The notes: a model not told the origin generated them from the sequence alone. A stretch of DNA of 64,000 nucleotides from an uncultured Eubacteriales bacterium (GCA_900544985.1 UQXK01000001.1:69861-133860), one strand, 5' to 3'; counted from the stretch's first letter, positions 1 to 8,728 are shown. A program made the numbers and translations.

Positions 1-957
1 TATTGCTTTTCCGATATTTTTCAGTACGGGGAATCATTAAACAAAACGCATTTCCCGTCGCTGTCCTCTTTGCTAGACGCTTTCTACGGAGAGCGGGATA
101 AGATAGCCATAATAAAGGCGAAAACGCACGATGTTTCCCAAATAGTGCAGAATGCAAAATCAAGATTATCCAAAAAGATAGTTTATATAAAACGCGATCT
201 TGCCGAATGCGAGGAGGCGGAAAAATATAAATTATGGGGCGATCTTATAACGTCGTCTCTGTATATGCTGTCGGGAAAAAGCTCTTATTGCGAGGTCACG
301 AATTTTTACAGCGACGACATGGAAAAGGTGAAAATACCGCTCGATGTAAAGCTTACGGCGTCCCAGAACGCGGCGAAATATTTTAAAAAGTATACAAAGT
401 TAAAAAAGGCGAAGGAAATTCTTTCGGGACAGCTTTTATCCGCTTCTTCCGAGATAATGTATCTTGAAACGGTAGAGACGGCGATATCCCTTTCGGAAAA
501 CGAAAACGATATTACGCAGATAAAATCGGAGCTTCAAACGGCGGGATATATTTCGCACACAGTTCAGCAGAATACGAAAAAGCCGCAGAAAAAGCAGGAT
601 ATAGTGCCTCTTAAATTTACAAGTCCGGGAGGGCATACTGTTTTTTGCGGAAAAAACAATATCCAAAACGATTTTATTACGACAAAGCTCGGAAAAAAAT
701 CCGATTGGTGGTTCCATGTGAAAAACAAGCCGGGTTCTCACGTTTTGCTCGTTTGCGATGACGGAGAAGACCCCAACGCCGGGGAATTTACATTTGCGGC
801 AAGCACCGCGGCGTACTATTCGAGTCTTCGCGACGGAGAAAACGTGGCGGTTGATTACACGCTTTTGAAAAATGTGAAAAAACCGTCGGGTTCCTCTCCC
901 GGTCACGTTGTATATTACACAAATTATACGGCTTTTGTAGATCCCAAAAAGCCCTAA
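1..957 (+). CDS. rqcH: RqcH/Rqc2 homologue (NFACT family), C-terminal part
   Basis: The reading frame is open from base 1, so the gene begins upstream of the window and only its last 318 codons are here. The C-terminal third is a typical NFACT-R (DUF814) domain: an SPGG start, then GKNN, then KSDWWFHVKNKPGSHV around codons 237-248. The middle is a charged helical stretch expected to form the coiled-coil arms. Family knowledge: RqcH binds stalled 50S-peptidyl-tRNA complexes and recruits tRNA-Ala to add C-terminal alanine tails for degradation; older annotations call it fibronectin-binding protein A. The gene ends at a strong palindrome shared with the convergent neighbour. Family assignment is firm; the N-terminal domain cannot be judged. 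Confidence 0.9.
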   Translation, partial: YCFSDIFQYGESLNKTHFPSLSSLLDAFYGERDKIAIIKAKTHDVSQIVQNAKSRLSKKIVYIKRDLAECEEAEKYKLWGDLITSSLYMLSGKSSYCEVTNFYSDDMEKVKIPLDVKLTASQNAAKYFKKYTKLKKAKEILSGQLLSASSEIMYLETVETAISLSENENDITQIKSELQTAGYISHTVQQNTKKPQKKQDIVPLKFTSPGGHTVFCGKNNIQNDFITTKLGKKSDWWFHVKNKPGSHVLLVCDDGEDPNAGEFTFAASTAAYYSSLRDGENVAVDYTLLKNVKKPSGSSPGHVVYYTNYTAFVDPKKP

Positions 958-963
958 TAAATG

Positions 964-997
964 AAAACCTCCGATGTGATATCACATCGGAGGTTTT
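964..997. terminator. Bidirectional intrinsic terminator
   Basis: A perfect 17+17 palindrome with A-run and T-run edges (aaaacctccgatgtgat and its complement) lies between two convergent genes that end at 957 and 1007. It can terminate both transcripts. Confidence 0.9.
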
Positions 998-1006
998 ATA
1001 ATTTTG

Positions 1007-1774
1007 TTATTTGTTTTCGTCGTCGCTTTCTTTTTCTTTCTTTGTCTTTTTTCTGCGCGCCTCGAACGCGAGGGTCATTTCATGAAGATATTCGGAAAGC
1101 GGGCGCTCCGAACGGAACGAAAAGAAGAAATGATGTTTTTGTTTTCTTGCGTCCTGTCTTTGACGTATATTTGCTTTGAGCGTTTCGTATTTTACTATGA
1201 TATCGTTTTCGTCTGCGTATTTTTTGAGCCTTGAAATGATTTGCGCGGAATGGGCGATATCTATTATAAATACGCCGAAGAACATTCCCACAACGAAAGA
1301 GAAGGCGAGATTTCTCGACAGCCATTCGAGCGCATTCAATATGTAGGGATGTATGAGAAAATAATAGAGTGCGCCGAGTAATGCCCAGGCAAGAGAAAAT
1401 TTAGGGCAGATTATTCCCTGGATATTTCCCCATGCGCCGCTGTAATCCCAGAGCCTGACTTTGAATATTTTCAGAGAGATTATACCCGCGATATATTCTA
1501 TTGCCGTCATGGATATCGCCATTATGACGAACAGCACAGCCTTGCGGAGCACATCGTTTTCTATTGTCAGGTTTCTTTCTATCGACGCTATGAGGTATAG
1601 CGCGCAAAGCCCCAGACCGTAAAGCGGTATATACGGTCCTGTGCAGAATCCGGGATTTATCCATTTTCGCTCCGGATTCGCCGATGAAAAGAATCTTCGG
1701 AATATCACTTCGATTATCCAGCCGAGCATAGAGCCTATAAAAAATAAAAAAGCGAGAATCAAAAATAAATTCAT
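1007..1774 (-). CDS. CmpB-like putative ABC-transporter-type membrane protein
   Basis: This 255-residue polytopic membrane protein matches the ABC_trans_CmpB family (PF06541) by its conserved N-terminal blocks: the GWIIEVIFRR motif at about residues 19-28, then NPGFCTGPYIPLYGLG, and an RLWDYS motif after the middle helices. About five or six hydrophobic segments are visible up to residue 185. The last 70 residues are a charged cytoplasmic tail ending in a Lys/Glu/Asp-rich stretch. The family is common in Firmicutes but its function is not established, and no ATPase partner is adjacent. It starts at an ATG, reads leftward and stands alone. Transport itself is only inferred from the family name. 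Confidence 0.8.
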   Translation of the reverse strand: MNLFLILAFLFFIGSMLGWIIEVIFRRFFSSANPERKWINPGFCTGPYIPLYGLGLCALYLIASIERNLTIENDVLRKAVLFVIMAISMTAIEYIAGIISLKIFKVRLWDYSGAWGNIQGIICPKFSLAWALLGALYYFLIHPYILNALEWLSRNLAFSFVVGMFFGVFIIDIAHSAQIISRLKKYADENDIIVKYETLKANIRQRQDARKQKHHFFFSFRSERPLSEYLHEMTLAFEARRKKTKKEKESDDENK

Positions 1775-2032
1775 AAAAAATCACCCGTAAATATATTTTT
1801 TATAATTGTTTTTTGTATTTTACCGAAAAATCAGATATGAGAACAAAAACGGGAAACACTGTCGCGTTACAATTATACTGTGAAAAGAAAGCACGTGATT
1901 GTTATTTGCAAGATGTTTCTTATTAAAATTCTGTTTTTCTATATAATACCACAAGAAAAGGCAAAAATAAAGTCTTTTTCTTTAAAATGCGCACGATAAA
2001 ACAGTAAAATAGAACAAATGTTCGAAAAATAG

Positions 2033-2061
2033 TTGACAAAAGAACAATGCTGTGGTATAAT
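2033..2061 (+). promoter_or_regulatory. Consensus sigma-A promoter with extended -10
   Basis: The -35 is TTGACA (2033-2038) and the -10 is TATAAT (2056-2061), separated by exactly 17 bp, with a TGG extended -10 directly before the -10. This is the strongest possible match to the housekeeping consensus. It points toward the candidate small RNA and the head-assembly genes. Confidence 0.85.
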
Positions 2062-2067
2062 ATGCTC

Positions 2068-2174
2068 AGGCAAGCGGGGAGGATATGATTATCCCACCGC
2101 TTGTCGTGGTATACTGTTAAACCGCATCGGAATCTGAAACGGGTGCTTCGACGTATAAAAAGCGAAGCTTTTTT
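2068..2174 (+). ncRNA. Candidate small structured RNA or leader
   Basis: Transcription from the consensus promoter should start near 2068. The first 35 nt form a hairpin closed by caagcgg (2071-2077) and ccgcttg (2097-2103), extended by ggata/tatcc. The segment ends with gcttcg (2145-2150) pairing with cgaagc (2163-2168) and then six T, which is a good intrinsic terminator. The product would be about 105 nt. I do not recognise the family: it lacks the SRP, tmRNA and known riboswitch cores. It could be a stand-alone RNA or a terminated leader of the downstream cassette. Confidence 0.45.
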
Positions 2175-2472
2175 CTGCGGTATCTGCGGAAAAGTTGCAA
2201 TATTGAGCGGCTGTATTTTCCCGTTTGTATTATGAATGTTTCGGATGATAAAGAGAAATCTATATACCGGCTGTGCCGGTGCGATTTTTTCGGGAGCTTA
2301 TATGTTTTTACTTTTTGCAAAGCGGCGGGGCTTTTTCGATAAGACGGTGAAAATCCGCTGTATAACTTGATTTTCAGACAATTTTACGGTAAAAAACGCT
2401 TATTTGATGCGGTATGAATTTGTTATCAAAAATAAAATATAAATTACAAAAAATTTTAAAGGAGGGATTTAT

Positions 2473-2709
2473 ACGAATATATATATTTCGGCGACGGAGG
2501 ACGATTTTTCCTCCGACGATGTTTGTTATGAAAGGAATGCTCGACGCATATTCTGCCATTGTGAGCACTGCGGCTCTGCAATATATTCTCCGAAGGACGC
2601 GCTTATAGTCGATGGAAGCGGAGATGTGATACATTTGGAATGTTGGCGCGAATACGCGGAAGAACATATGTTTGATTTTGCACAAAAGGCAACGGAAGCC
2701 GTCGGTTGA
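2473..2709 (+). CDS. Small Cys-rich (CHCEHC) hypothetical protein of the phage-like cassette, non-canonical start
   Basis: This frame encodes about 78 residues with a CHCEHCG motif near residue 28-34 and a later Cys-Trp (LECWREY), suggesting a small zinc-ribbon-like fold. A near-perfect ribosome binding site (AAAGGAGGG, ending 2466) precedes it, but the frame has no ATG, GTG or TTG before residue 60. The best-spaced candidate is ACG at 2473, seven bases after the Shine-Dalgarno; ATT at 2467 is too close. The frame is closed upstream by TAA near 2443. The gene sits 26 bp before terS on the same strand. Either initiation is non-canonical or the start codon has mutated. Function unknown. Confidence 0.5.
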   Translation, partial: TNIYISATEDDFSSDDVCYERNARRIFCHCEHCGSAIYSPKDALIVDGSGDVIHLECWREYAEEHMFDFAQKATEAVG

Positions 2710-2735
2710 AATTTATTGCTTCGTATTTTTGAAAT

Positions 2736-3170
2736 TTGAGAAAAGACAAAAAAATATTTCCGGATGCCGAAGATTTTGCAGAGCGTGCAAAGCGTTATTT
2801 TAAAGATTGCGACAGCTCGGTAATGTTCTCTCCCTCCTGCGAAAAATGCGCGGAGAAAGAGCGCGGCGCGTGCCTTGACTGCCGAAAAAAGAAAACAAGA
2901 CCGTATACGCTTTCGGGTCTTTGCCTTTATCTGGGAATAAGCAAAAGAAAATTCAATCTGCTTAAAAACGACAAAACTTTTTGCGACGCGGTGGAGATGG
3001 CGATGCTGAAAATAGAAACATATATAGAGGAAAACTGTATGTGCGGAAATTTCAACGGCACGTTCGCTCTTGCGATGCTTAAAGAATATTTCGGATTCGG
3101 AAAGGACAGCGACGAAGAGCATGATATAAATATCACGCTTTTGGGTGAAGTGAAGAAGCTTTCAAAATGA
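2736..3170 (+). CDS. Phage terminase small subunit (gp3-like)
   Basis: This 144-residue protein resembles P22-type DNA-packaging protein gp3. It has a Cys-rich insertion (CEKCAEKERGACLDC, about residues 36-50), then a helix-turn-helix-like segment TLSGLCLYLGISKRKFN, and a C-terminal helical part ending with LAMLKEYFGF. In the family, TerS recognises the packaging site and feeds DNA to the large subunit. The start is TTG at 2736, directly after an in-frame TGA, with a poor ribosome binding site; translation may be coupled to the preceding small gene. The stop overlaps the ATG of terL by four bases (ATGA). The four cysteines could bind a metal. Confidence 0.75.
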   Translation: MRKDKKIFPDAEDFAERAKRYFKDCDSSVMFSPSCEKCAEKERGACLDCRKKKTRPYTLSGLCLYLGISKRKFNLLKNDKTFCDAVEMAMLKIETYIEENCMCGNFNGTFALAMLKEYFGFGKDSDEEHDINITLLGEVKKLSK

Positions 3171-4492
3171 AAAAAATTTCTTTTGATATAGAGCCTTCGG
3201 AAAAGCAGATGGAGTTTTTTATGTCGGAAGCCAGATTTACGGCTTACGGCGGAGCGCGCGGAGGCGGCAAGAGCTGGGCTTTGAGGTATAAGCTGCTTCT
3301 TCTCTGCCTGAATTATCCGGGGATAAGGACGATAATAATACGACGCAGTTACCCCGAACTTTACGAAAACCACGTATTGCCGCTTCTGAAAATATTGGAG
3401 GGAACTTCTCTTGCTTCTTACAGTGAGGAGCATAAGGAATTTAAATTCGTGAACGGTTCGACAATAAAGCTCGGCTATCTTTCAAACGAAAAGGATCTTC
3501 TCAGATATCAGGGGCAGGAGTTCGATATAATAGCGATAGACGAGGCGACGCAGATAGTGGAAAATGCTTTCCGCATTCTTTGCGCGTCTTTGCGAGGAAC
3601 CAACGATTTTCCGAAGCGCGTCTATCTTACATGCAATCCCGGCGGGGTGGGGCACGGTTTTGTAAAGCGGCTTTTTATAGACAGAGCGTACAGAAAAGGA
3701 GAGCGCGCTGAGGACTACCGTTTTATACGCGCTCTCGCATACGACAACAAAGCGCTTCTCGGAAGCGACCCGGGGTATATAGACCGTCTGGAAGCTCTTC
3801 CCGAAAAATTGAGAAAGGCGTGGCTCTACGGGGAGTGGGACGTTTTCGAGGGGCAATTCTTTCCCGAATTCGATGTTTCGGTGCATACTTCGTTCAACAT
3901 TGAAGTTCCGGAAAATTCGGTAAGATACTGTTCTATGGACTACGGGCTCGATATGCTGGCGTGTCTTTTTATTGCGGTCGATGAAAAAGGTCACGCATAT
4001 GTGTATGATGAAATATATAAAAGCGACCTTGTCGTGAGCGAGGCGGCAAGGCTGATCAAAGACAAGGCAACGGGAGACATGATATTCATAGCGCCCGCGG
4101 ACCTGTGGTCAAGGCAAAAGGACAGCGGAAAGAGCATAGCGGAGCTTTTTTCCGAAAACGGGGTATATCTTACAAAGCTTTTTCCGAACAGGGTATTCGG
4201 CTGGGCGGCGCTGAAAGAGTGGCTGAAAATAGAAAATGACAGCGGAAAACCGCGCATGATAATAGACAGAAAATGCGAAAATATAATACGCACGCTTCCG
4301 CTTCTTATGCATGACAGGAATGTGTGCGACGATGTCGCCGTAAATCCGCACGAGATAACCCATGCGCCCGACGCATTACGATATTTTGCGTCGTACCGCG
4401 CTTCTTTTGCAAAAGAGAGCACACCGCAATATCTTTTCCGAAATGCGGATGCCAAAAAGAAAAATATTCTGACAGGAGGTAATCTTTATTAG
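3167..4492 (+). CDS. Phage terminase large subunit (packaging ATPase and nuclease)
   Basis: The 441-residue protein has both TerL domains. The ATPase carries a Walker A motif GGARGGGKS (residues 28-36) and a Walker B motif IIAIDEA with D125/E126, then a coupling-type segment YLTCNPGG. The C-terminal RNase H-like nuclease begins with YCSMDYG (Asp about 258) and ends with HAPDALRY, supplying the last acidic residue. It packages DNA into a prohead through the portal and cuts it. Length fits the family (P22 gp2 is about 499). All catalytic motifs look intact, so this is not an obviously decayed gene. It overlaps terS and is followed 2 bp later by the portal gene. Confidence 0.92.
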   Translation: MKKISFDIEPSEKQMEFFMSEARFTAYGGARGGGKSWALRYKLLLLCLNYPGIRTIIIRRSYPELYENHVLPLLKILEGTSLASYSEEHKEFKFVNGSTIKLGYLSNEKDLLRYQGQEFDIIAIDEATQIVENAFRILCASLRGTNDFPKRVYLTCNPGGVGHGFVKRLFIDRAYRKGERAEDYRFIRALAYDNKALLGSDPGYIDRLEALPEKLRKAWLYGEWDVFEGQFFPEFDVSVHTSFNIEVPENSVRYCSMDYGLDMLACLFIAVDEKGHAYVYDEIYKSDLVVSEAARLIKDKATGDMIFIAPADLWSRQKDSGKSIAELFSENGVYLTKLFPNRVFGWAALKEWLKIENDSGKPRMIIDRKCENIIRTLPLLMHDRNVCDDVAVNPHEITHAPDALRYFASYRASFAKESTPQYLFRNADAKKKNILTGGNLY

Positions 4493-4494
4493 AT

Positions 4495-6135
4495 ATGAAT
4501 TTTAAATTTTCCGAAAAGAGAAAAAATATAGACGAACATTTGTTCGATACAATAAAAAGCCGCGAGGATAATATAAAGGAACTTTTTGAAAAATCGGTTT
4601 CTTACAGGAGCGGCGCCGACAAATATTGGCGGAAAATGCGCTCGTATTACGACGGCACGCACGATACCGCAAGGAGAACGGGCGATTTTCTTGCCTTTGT
4701 CAATATTCCGTGGAAGCCCGCGGAGCTTCCCGACGGGTATATGCACGTGGAAAGCCAGGTCTCCCCGAAACTGCCCGATTTTGAATTTTCAGGCAGGAAC
4801 AGCGGAGACACCGACTATGCGAGAGCGCGCGAAAAGATCACAAGGTACATTTTCGATATAAACGATATGGAACGGAAAAATGCGACAAACGAACGCAGAC
4901 TCGGAATTTACGGGAGTGCGGTGTGGAAGCTTTCCGCATATGAGGACGTTTACGGACGCCCGGAGATAATGGTGGAAAATCCGTCTCCCGAAAGTATATT
5001 TCCCGACCCGTGCGCCTCGAATATAGACGAATGCGAATATATAGGTCACGTTTACAGAATGAGCATTTTCCGTGCGGAGAGGATTTTTGCGGAAGATATG
5101 AAAAGAAAGGGGATTACCTTCCGTGAGCTTTTGCGCGACGAAAAAGGCAAGAGCCTTTCCGGAGAAGAGGACACCGTAGAAGTGCTCGAATGGTGGTTCA
5201 GACAGCGTTCCGACGGAGAATATATAAACGCAAACGGGGAAAAGGCGTATTATTCGAGAGGAGACATAGCGCTTTCCGTTCTTATATGCGGAAAGGAAGT
5301 AAGATATATCCCAAAATTTTTTACAAAGACGAATTACAATTCTTTTCCGTTTGCGATATATTCGCGCATACCGAAAGACGGCAGTATATGGGGAAAGAGC
5401 GAGCTGGAAGAGATAATTCCTCTTATAGACGCGGCGGACAGACAGCTCGCTTTTGCGCAGTTGAATACGGCGTTTTCCGCAAACGATATAGTCGTATATG
5501 AGGAGAATGCTTTCTCTCCCGACAGCTACCCCGACAACAGACCCGGTGCTGTGTGGAAGCTCCGTCCGGGAATGATGGACAAGGTTTCACGTCTCGGAGG
5601 GCTTGCGGGCGAGAGTCTTTCTCATTATGAAATCGTCGAAAAGTACAGGACGATGATAAAAGATGTGCTCGGAAACTATGATTATATGCAGGGGGACTAT
5701 TCTACCCGCGTAACTACCGCGACGGGGCTTGCGCTTCTTTCCGATCTTGCGGCAAGCCGTGCGAGCGTAAAGAACGTCTGCAAAAAAGCGGGATTTGCTT
5801 CTTTGTGCCACCTTTGCGATATATTCGCGCTCGAATTTTATACCGATGAGAAGATAGCGCTTATTTTCGACGGGGACGAAAAAGCGGCGGAATATCTTTC
5901 GAAGGTAAGGTCTGCGGATTATATTCCCGAGATAGACGTGAGGGTGAACATAGGCGAAGGCGTCGAAAATTCACGTTCGTTTACCATATCGGCGCTCACG
6001 TCTCTGATAGACAAAGACGTGAACGAAGAGAACTATCCTCTTGTAAGGGCGTATATAAACGCTGTCGATATCCCCGAAAAAGCGGAGATAATTTCACAGC
6101 TCGATAAAAAATTCGGAGCTTGTGCGGTCCTATAA
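4495..6135 (+). CDS. P22-like phage portal protein
   Basis: This 546-residue protein follows terL directly and resembles the P22 gp1/podovirus portal family. Near the N-terminus it has a YWRKMRSYYDG segment (about residues 43-53), then PSPESIFPDP (about 161-170) typical of the clip/wing region, and KSELEEIIPLIDAADRQLA with a following helix that suits the stem helix. The portal would be a dodecameric ring at one capsid vertex through which DNA enters. It is shorter than P22 gp1 (about 725), mainly at the C-terminus, so it probably lacks a long barrel. The frame is intact. Confidence 0.8.
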   Translation: MNFKFSEKRKNIDEHLFDTIKSREDNIKELFEKSVSYRSGADKYWRKMRSYYDGTHDTARRTGDFLAFVNIPWKPAELPDGYMHVESQVSPKLPDFEFSGRNSGDTDYARAREKITRYIFDINDMERKNATNERRLGIYGSAVWKLSAYEDVYGRPEIMVENPSPESIFPDPCASNIDECEYIGHVYRMSIFRAERIFAEDMKRKGITFRELLRDEKGKSLSGEEDTVEVLEWWFRQRSDGEYINANGEKAYYSRGDIALSVLICGKEVRYIPKFFTKTNYNSFPFAIYSRIPKDGSIWGKSELEEIIPLIDAADRQLAFAQLNTAFSANDIVVYEENAFSPDSYPDNRPGAVWKLRPGMMDKVSRLGGLAGESLSHYEIVEKYRTMIKDVLGNYDYMQGDYSTRVTTATGLALLSDLAASRASVKNVCKKAGFASLCHLCDIFALEFYTDEKIALIFDGDEKAAEYLSKVRSADYIPEIDVRVNIGEGVENSRSFTISALTSLIDKDVNEENYPLVRAYINAVDIPEKAEIISQLDKKFGACAVL

Positions 6136-6152
6136 CACAGGAGAAAAAATCT

Positions 6153-6899
6153 ATGAACGAGAATAATGAAAAAAATACGGATCTTAAATCCGATGAAATA
6201 AAAGAACAAAAAACGGAAGAGCTTTTCTTTGATAATTCACATTGCGAAGAGGCTCGCGTTTCCGAAAATGAAGCGGAGCTTACGCATGATGAATCGGAAA
6301 TTTCTCAGAGCGGCGAAGAGGTGTCGGCGGAGGAAAAAAATATTTTATCCGTCGAAGATAAAGAAACGTACGGCGCGGCGGCTGACGGAAATGCAAATGC
6401 GGAATCAGACGAGAACTTGGAAAATTCGTCTTTATCGGAAGAGAAGGATTTTACAGAAGAATTCGAAAACGGTGAATCGGAATCGACTAGTTTGGAAGAA
6501 GAAATCGGAAATGATAAATCGGAAGAAAAGCTTTCCGATACCGAAACGGTTCCCGAATACGAAAACGAAACGCTGTCCGATATTTCAGACGATGAAGAAG
6601 ATTTTCGCATTTCCGACGAGGAATTTTCGAGAGCGCTCAAAAATCCGATGTTTCCGATGTTTTCAAGAGGAAGAAACGAGAGCGTGGAGCAGAGCGTCAG
6701 AAATTTTTGCAAGATGATCGCCGCGGGAAAAAATTCTGTTTCCGAAGAGGACAGAATACGTATGACGCCGTATTCCGGTTACGGTGTCGTTTCCGATATA
6801 GCTCTTTCGGAAAGGCAGAAAAAAATAGCGAGGGAAGCGGGAATGTCGTACAGGGAATACTACGAGATAATAAAGTCGCTTCCCCAAAAATCAAAATAA
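6153..6899 (+). CDS. Acidic scaffolding-like protein
   Basis: The ATG at 6153 is chosen because an AGGAGA site lies eight bases upstream; the frame stays open a little further upstream. The 248-residue product begins with about 160 residues very rich in Glu, Ser, Asp and Asn and almost free of aromatic residues. The C-terminal 90 residues are ordered, with FSRALKNPMFPMFSRGR and a final RQKKIAREAGMSYREYYE segment. This layout (disordered acidic arm plus short basic coat-binding tail) and the position between portal and coat genes match phage scaffolding proteins such as P22 gp8. No sequence family is recognised directly, so the role is inferred from position and composition. Confidence 0.6.
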   Translation: MNENNEKNTDLKSDEIKEQKTEELFFDNSHCEEARVSENEAELTHDESEISQSGEEVSAEEKNILSVEDKETYGAAADGNANAESDENLENSSLSEEKDFTEEFENGESESTSLEEEIGNDKSEEKLSDTETVPEYENETLSDISDDEEDFRISDEEFSRALKNPMFPMFSRGRNESVEQSVRNFCKMIAAGKNSVSEEDRIRMTPYSGYGVVSDIALSERQKKIAREAGMSYREYYEIIKSLPQKSK

Positions 6900-6916
6900 A
6901 AATGGAGGATTTTTAA

Positions 6917-7831
6917 ATGAATGATGTATATACATGGTCGGACGATATGTATCCGATCGTTAAAAAAAGTTTCGAGGAGAGATATTCTTCCCGTATAAAC
7001 GCCATAAGCCGAGTTGCGGGCGTTGTTAAACAGAATGAGCTTACTTATGATATAGAGGGGCTCGGCGGTTACGGTGCGCTTCCCGAATACAGCGCAAAAA
7101 ATCTTTCCCGTGCGGACGGCACGAAAGGTTTTATAACAACGGTAACGCCGACAGAGAAGGCGTTAGCTTTCCCCGTATCTTATAAAAATGCCAAAAACGA
7201 TATCGTGGGCGAGGCGGAAAAAACGGGAATCCGTCTTGCGGATTCCGCGTATATGACTGTCCTTTGCGGATTTTATAAAATGTTTGAAAACGCATTTACG
7301 GCAAAAGGCGCCGACGGTGTTTCATGGGCGTCCGAGGCTCACCCCGTAAATAACGAAAGTACGTCTACTACTTTTTCCAATGTAATAAAAAAGGCGCTTT
7401 CTCTTGACTCTGTTCTTGCGGCGCAAAAGCAGGCGAGCTCCTTTGTCACGAGCGACGGACTTCCTTTCGTTGCGGATTTCGATCTTCTTCTCGTAAGCCC
7501 CGAGCTTGAAGGCAAGGCGCGCGAGATATGCGGTAAAGACGCTTCGCTTTCTCCTGTATCAAACCCCGAAACGGGAATAGGCGCAAATCCCGTTTACGGT
7601 ATGCAGTATATGGTAGTCGGTGGCGGCGGCATAGGATTTTCCGGTGGAAAGTGGGCGGTAGCCGACAGAGCACTGCTTTCGGAGGTGTTCAAGCTTGTCT
7701 ATATAACCGAACCGAGCGTTCTTGTCTCTCCGAGAGAAAATCCGCTTGTGACGGATTATATAGCTTATATAGATTTCGCATTCGGATTCGGCGACGCAAG
7801 ACCTATTATTTTCTCAAATCCCACTACCTGA
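6917..7831 (+). CDS. Major capsid (coat) protein, gpT-like
   Basis: The 304-residue protein lies where the coat gene is expected and has a strong ribosome binding site (TGGAGGA, 12 nt upstream of the ATG). It resembles the Mu gpT-like/HK97-fold major head proteins: an N-terminal helix followed by GLGGYGALPEY, a middle helical part DSAYMTVLCGFYKMF, and a P-loop-like beta region ending NPLVTDYIAYIDFAFGFGD. It would form the icosahedral shell around the scaffold. The frame is intact and ends in NPTT. An unusual 300-base non-coding gap follows. Confidence 0.75.
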   Translation: MNDVYTWSDDMYPIVKKSFEERYSSRINAISRVAGVVKQNELTYDIEGLGGYGALPEYSAKNLSRADGTKGFITTVTPTEKALAFPVSYKNAKNDIVGEAEKTGIRLADSAYMTVLCGFYKMFENAFTAKGADGVSWASEAHPVNNESTSTTFSNVIKKALSLDSVLAAQKQASSFVTSDGLPFVADFDLLLVSPELEGKAREICGKDASLSPVSNPETGIGANPVYGMQYMVVGGGGIGFSGGKWAVADRALLSEVFKLVYITEPSVLVSPRENPLVTDYIAYIDFAFGFGDARPIIFSNPTT

Positions 7832-8131
7832 TGATTTTGTCTGCGTTATAACTTTCGGAAGATATCCCCGCGTTTTTTCAGTCGGGTGATATCTTGCCTG
7901 AGCTATAAAATCATTTATTTTTATGTGCCGCGCCGGATAATTACGATTTTGCTTTTATTCCGTGATTTCCGATATTGGAACGCACGGAAATATAGTGTGA
8001 AATGAGGTTTTTTCGGCGCGGCGCTGTTTATATTATAAATTTGCCCGAAGAGCGCTTTTGTCTGTAACAGGTTAAAAGGGACGAAAGAGTGCTTCGGGTG
8101 CGGCGCAAGCCGATTTTTACGGGAGGTAAAT
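7832..8131 (+). other. Structured non-coding gap inside the head cassette
   Basis: No protein gene is supported in these 300 bases, although the other cassette genes are nearly contiguous. Two strong hairpins are visible: aagatatc-cccg (7859-7870) with its complement at 7883-7895 (one bulge, no T run after it), and cccgaag (8044-8050) with cttcggg (8092-8098), flanked by GC-rich arms. A Shine-Dalgarno (gggaggt) at the right edge serves the next gene. It could be an RNA element, a packaging site or a decayed gene. Confidence 0.5.
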
Positions 8132-8728
8132 GTGACACTTAAAAATATAAAAGATAAAATATATTCTCTTCTCGATATAGAGATTTCGGAACATTCCGCT
8201 TCTGAAAATATATATAAAGACACGGAGGCAAAGATAAATTCGTTAATAGACAGCGTCGGACGAAAGCTTGCCGTATACACGAAGAGAATAAAGAAAAAAT
8301 GTCCCCTTGTATTCGGATACGGGGACGGAGAGATTTCTGCTGTATTGCCCGCGGATTTTGCCGCGTTCTTCTATATAGAAAAAGACAGAAAAGTATACGG
8401 CAGGGAAGCTTTCGAAATAATAGATGGAAAAATCTACGGTACAGGCATATCATGCGGAACATATACGCTTGTATATTATTCTTATCCGCCTGTATTAAAT
8501 AAAAACAGCGACGAAAATACGGAGCTTTACGATGATACGTATTTCGGGGATATCGTCGCATACGGAGTGGCGGCGGAGCTTTGCGCGGATATATATCCCT
8601 CGGATCTTCGAAGATATATGCGTCTTGCGACGGAGTATGACGAAAGACTTTTGAATATTATGACTCCCGCAGGCGAAACGGGAAAAGTGGCAAACGGATT
8701 TTTCGGAAGCGCAAGAGGTGTTATATGA
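8132..8728 (+). CDS. Head-tail adaptor-like protein (P22 gp4 position)
   Basis: A GTG start at 8132 follows a GGGAGGT site. The 198-residue product begins with amphipathic helices, has a beta-rich middle (VYGREAFEIIDGKIYG, about residues 90-105), and a helical C-terminal block AAELCADIYPSDLRRYMRL that resembles phage head-completion/adaptor proteins, in which a helical bundle docks under the portal. It is four bases overlapped by the next gene (ATGA), implying coupled translation. The match is by architecture and gene order, not by a decisive motif. Confidence 0.55.
   Translation: MTLKNIKDKIYSLLDIEISEHSASENIYKDTEAKINSLIDSVGRKLAVYTKRIKKKCPLVFGYGDGEISAVLPADFAAFFYIEKDRKVYGREAFEIIDGKIYGTGISCGTYTLVYYSYPPVLNKNSDENTELYDDTYFGDIVAYGVAAELCADIYPSDLRRYMRLATEYDERLLNIMTPAGETGKVANGFFGSARGVI

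Larger units (their letters stand above)
1775..2472 (+). other. Long intergenic region upstream of the phage-like cassette
   Basis: No convincing protein gene is visible in these roughly 700 bases. The left part holds the upstream region of the leftward membrane-protein gene. The right part holds a consensus promoter (2033-2061), a candidate small RNA (2068-2174), and a second hairpin near 2267-2280 (accggc/gccggt) followed by a T run. A possible long-range pairing joins an aaacggg segment near 2136-2143 with a cccgttt segment near 2219-2225. Confidence 0.6.

Noticed and set aside
8002..8067. 21-codon frame within the capsid operon gap
   Set aside because: No ribosome binding site and it spans one arm of a hairpin.
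7832..8131. phi29-type packaging RNA in the capsid operon gap
   Set aside because: phi29 pRNA works with a different packaging ATPase and lies elsewhere; nothing in the fold matches it. Kept only as an unknown structured gap.
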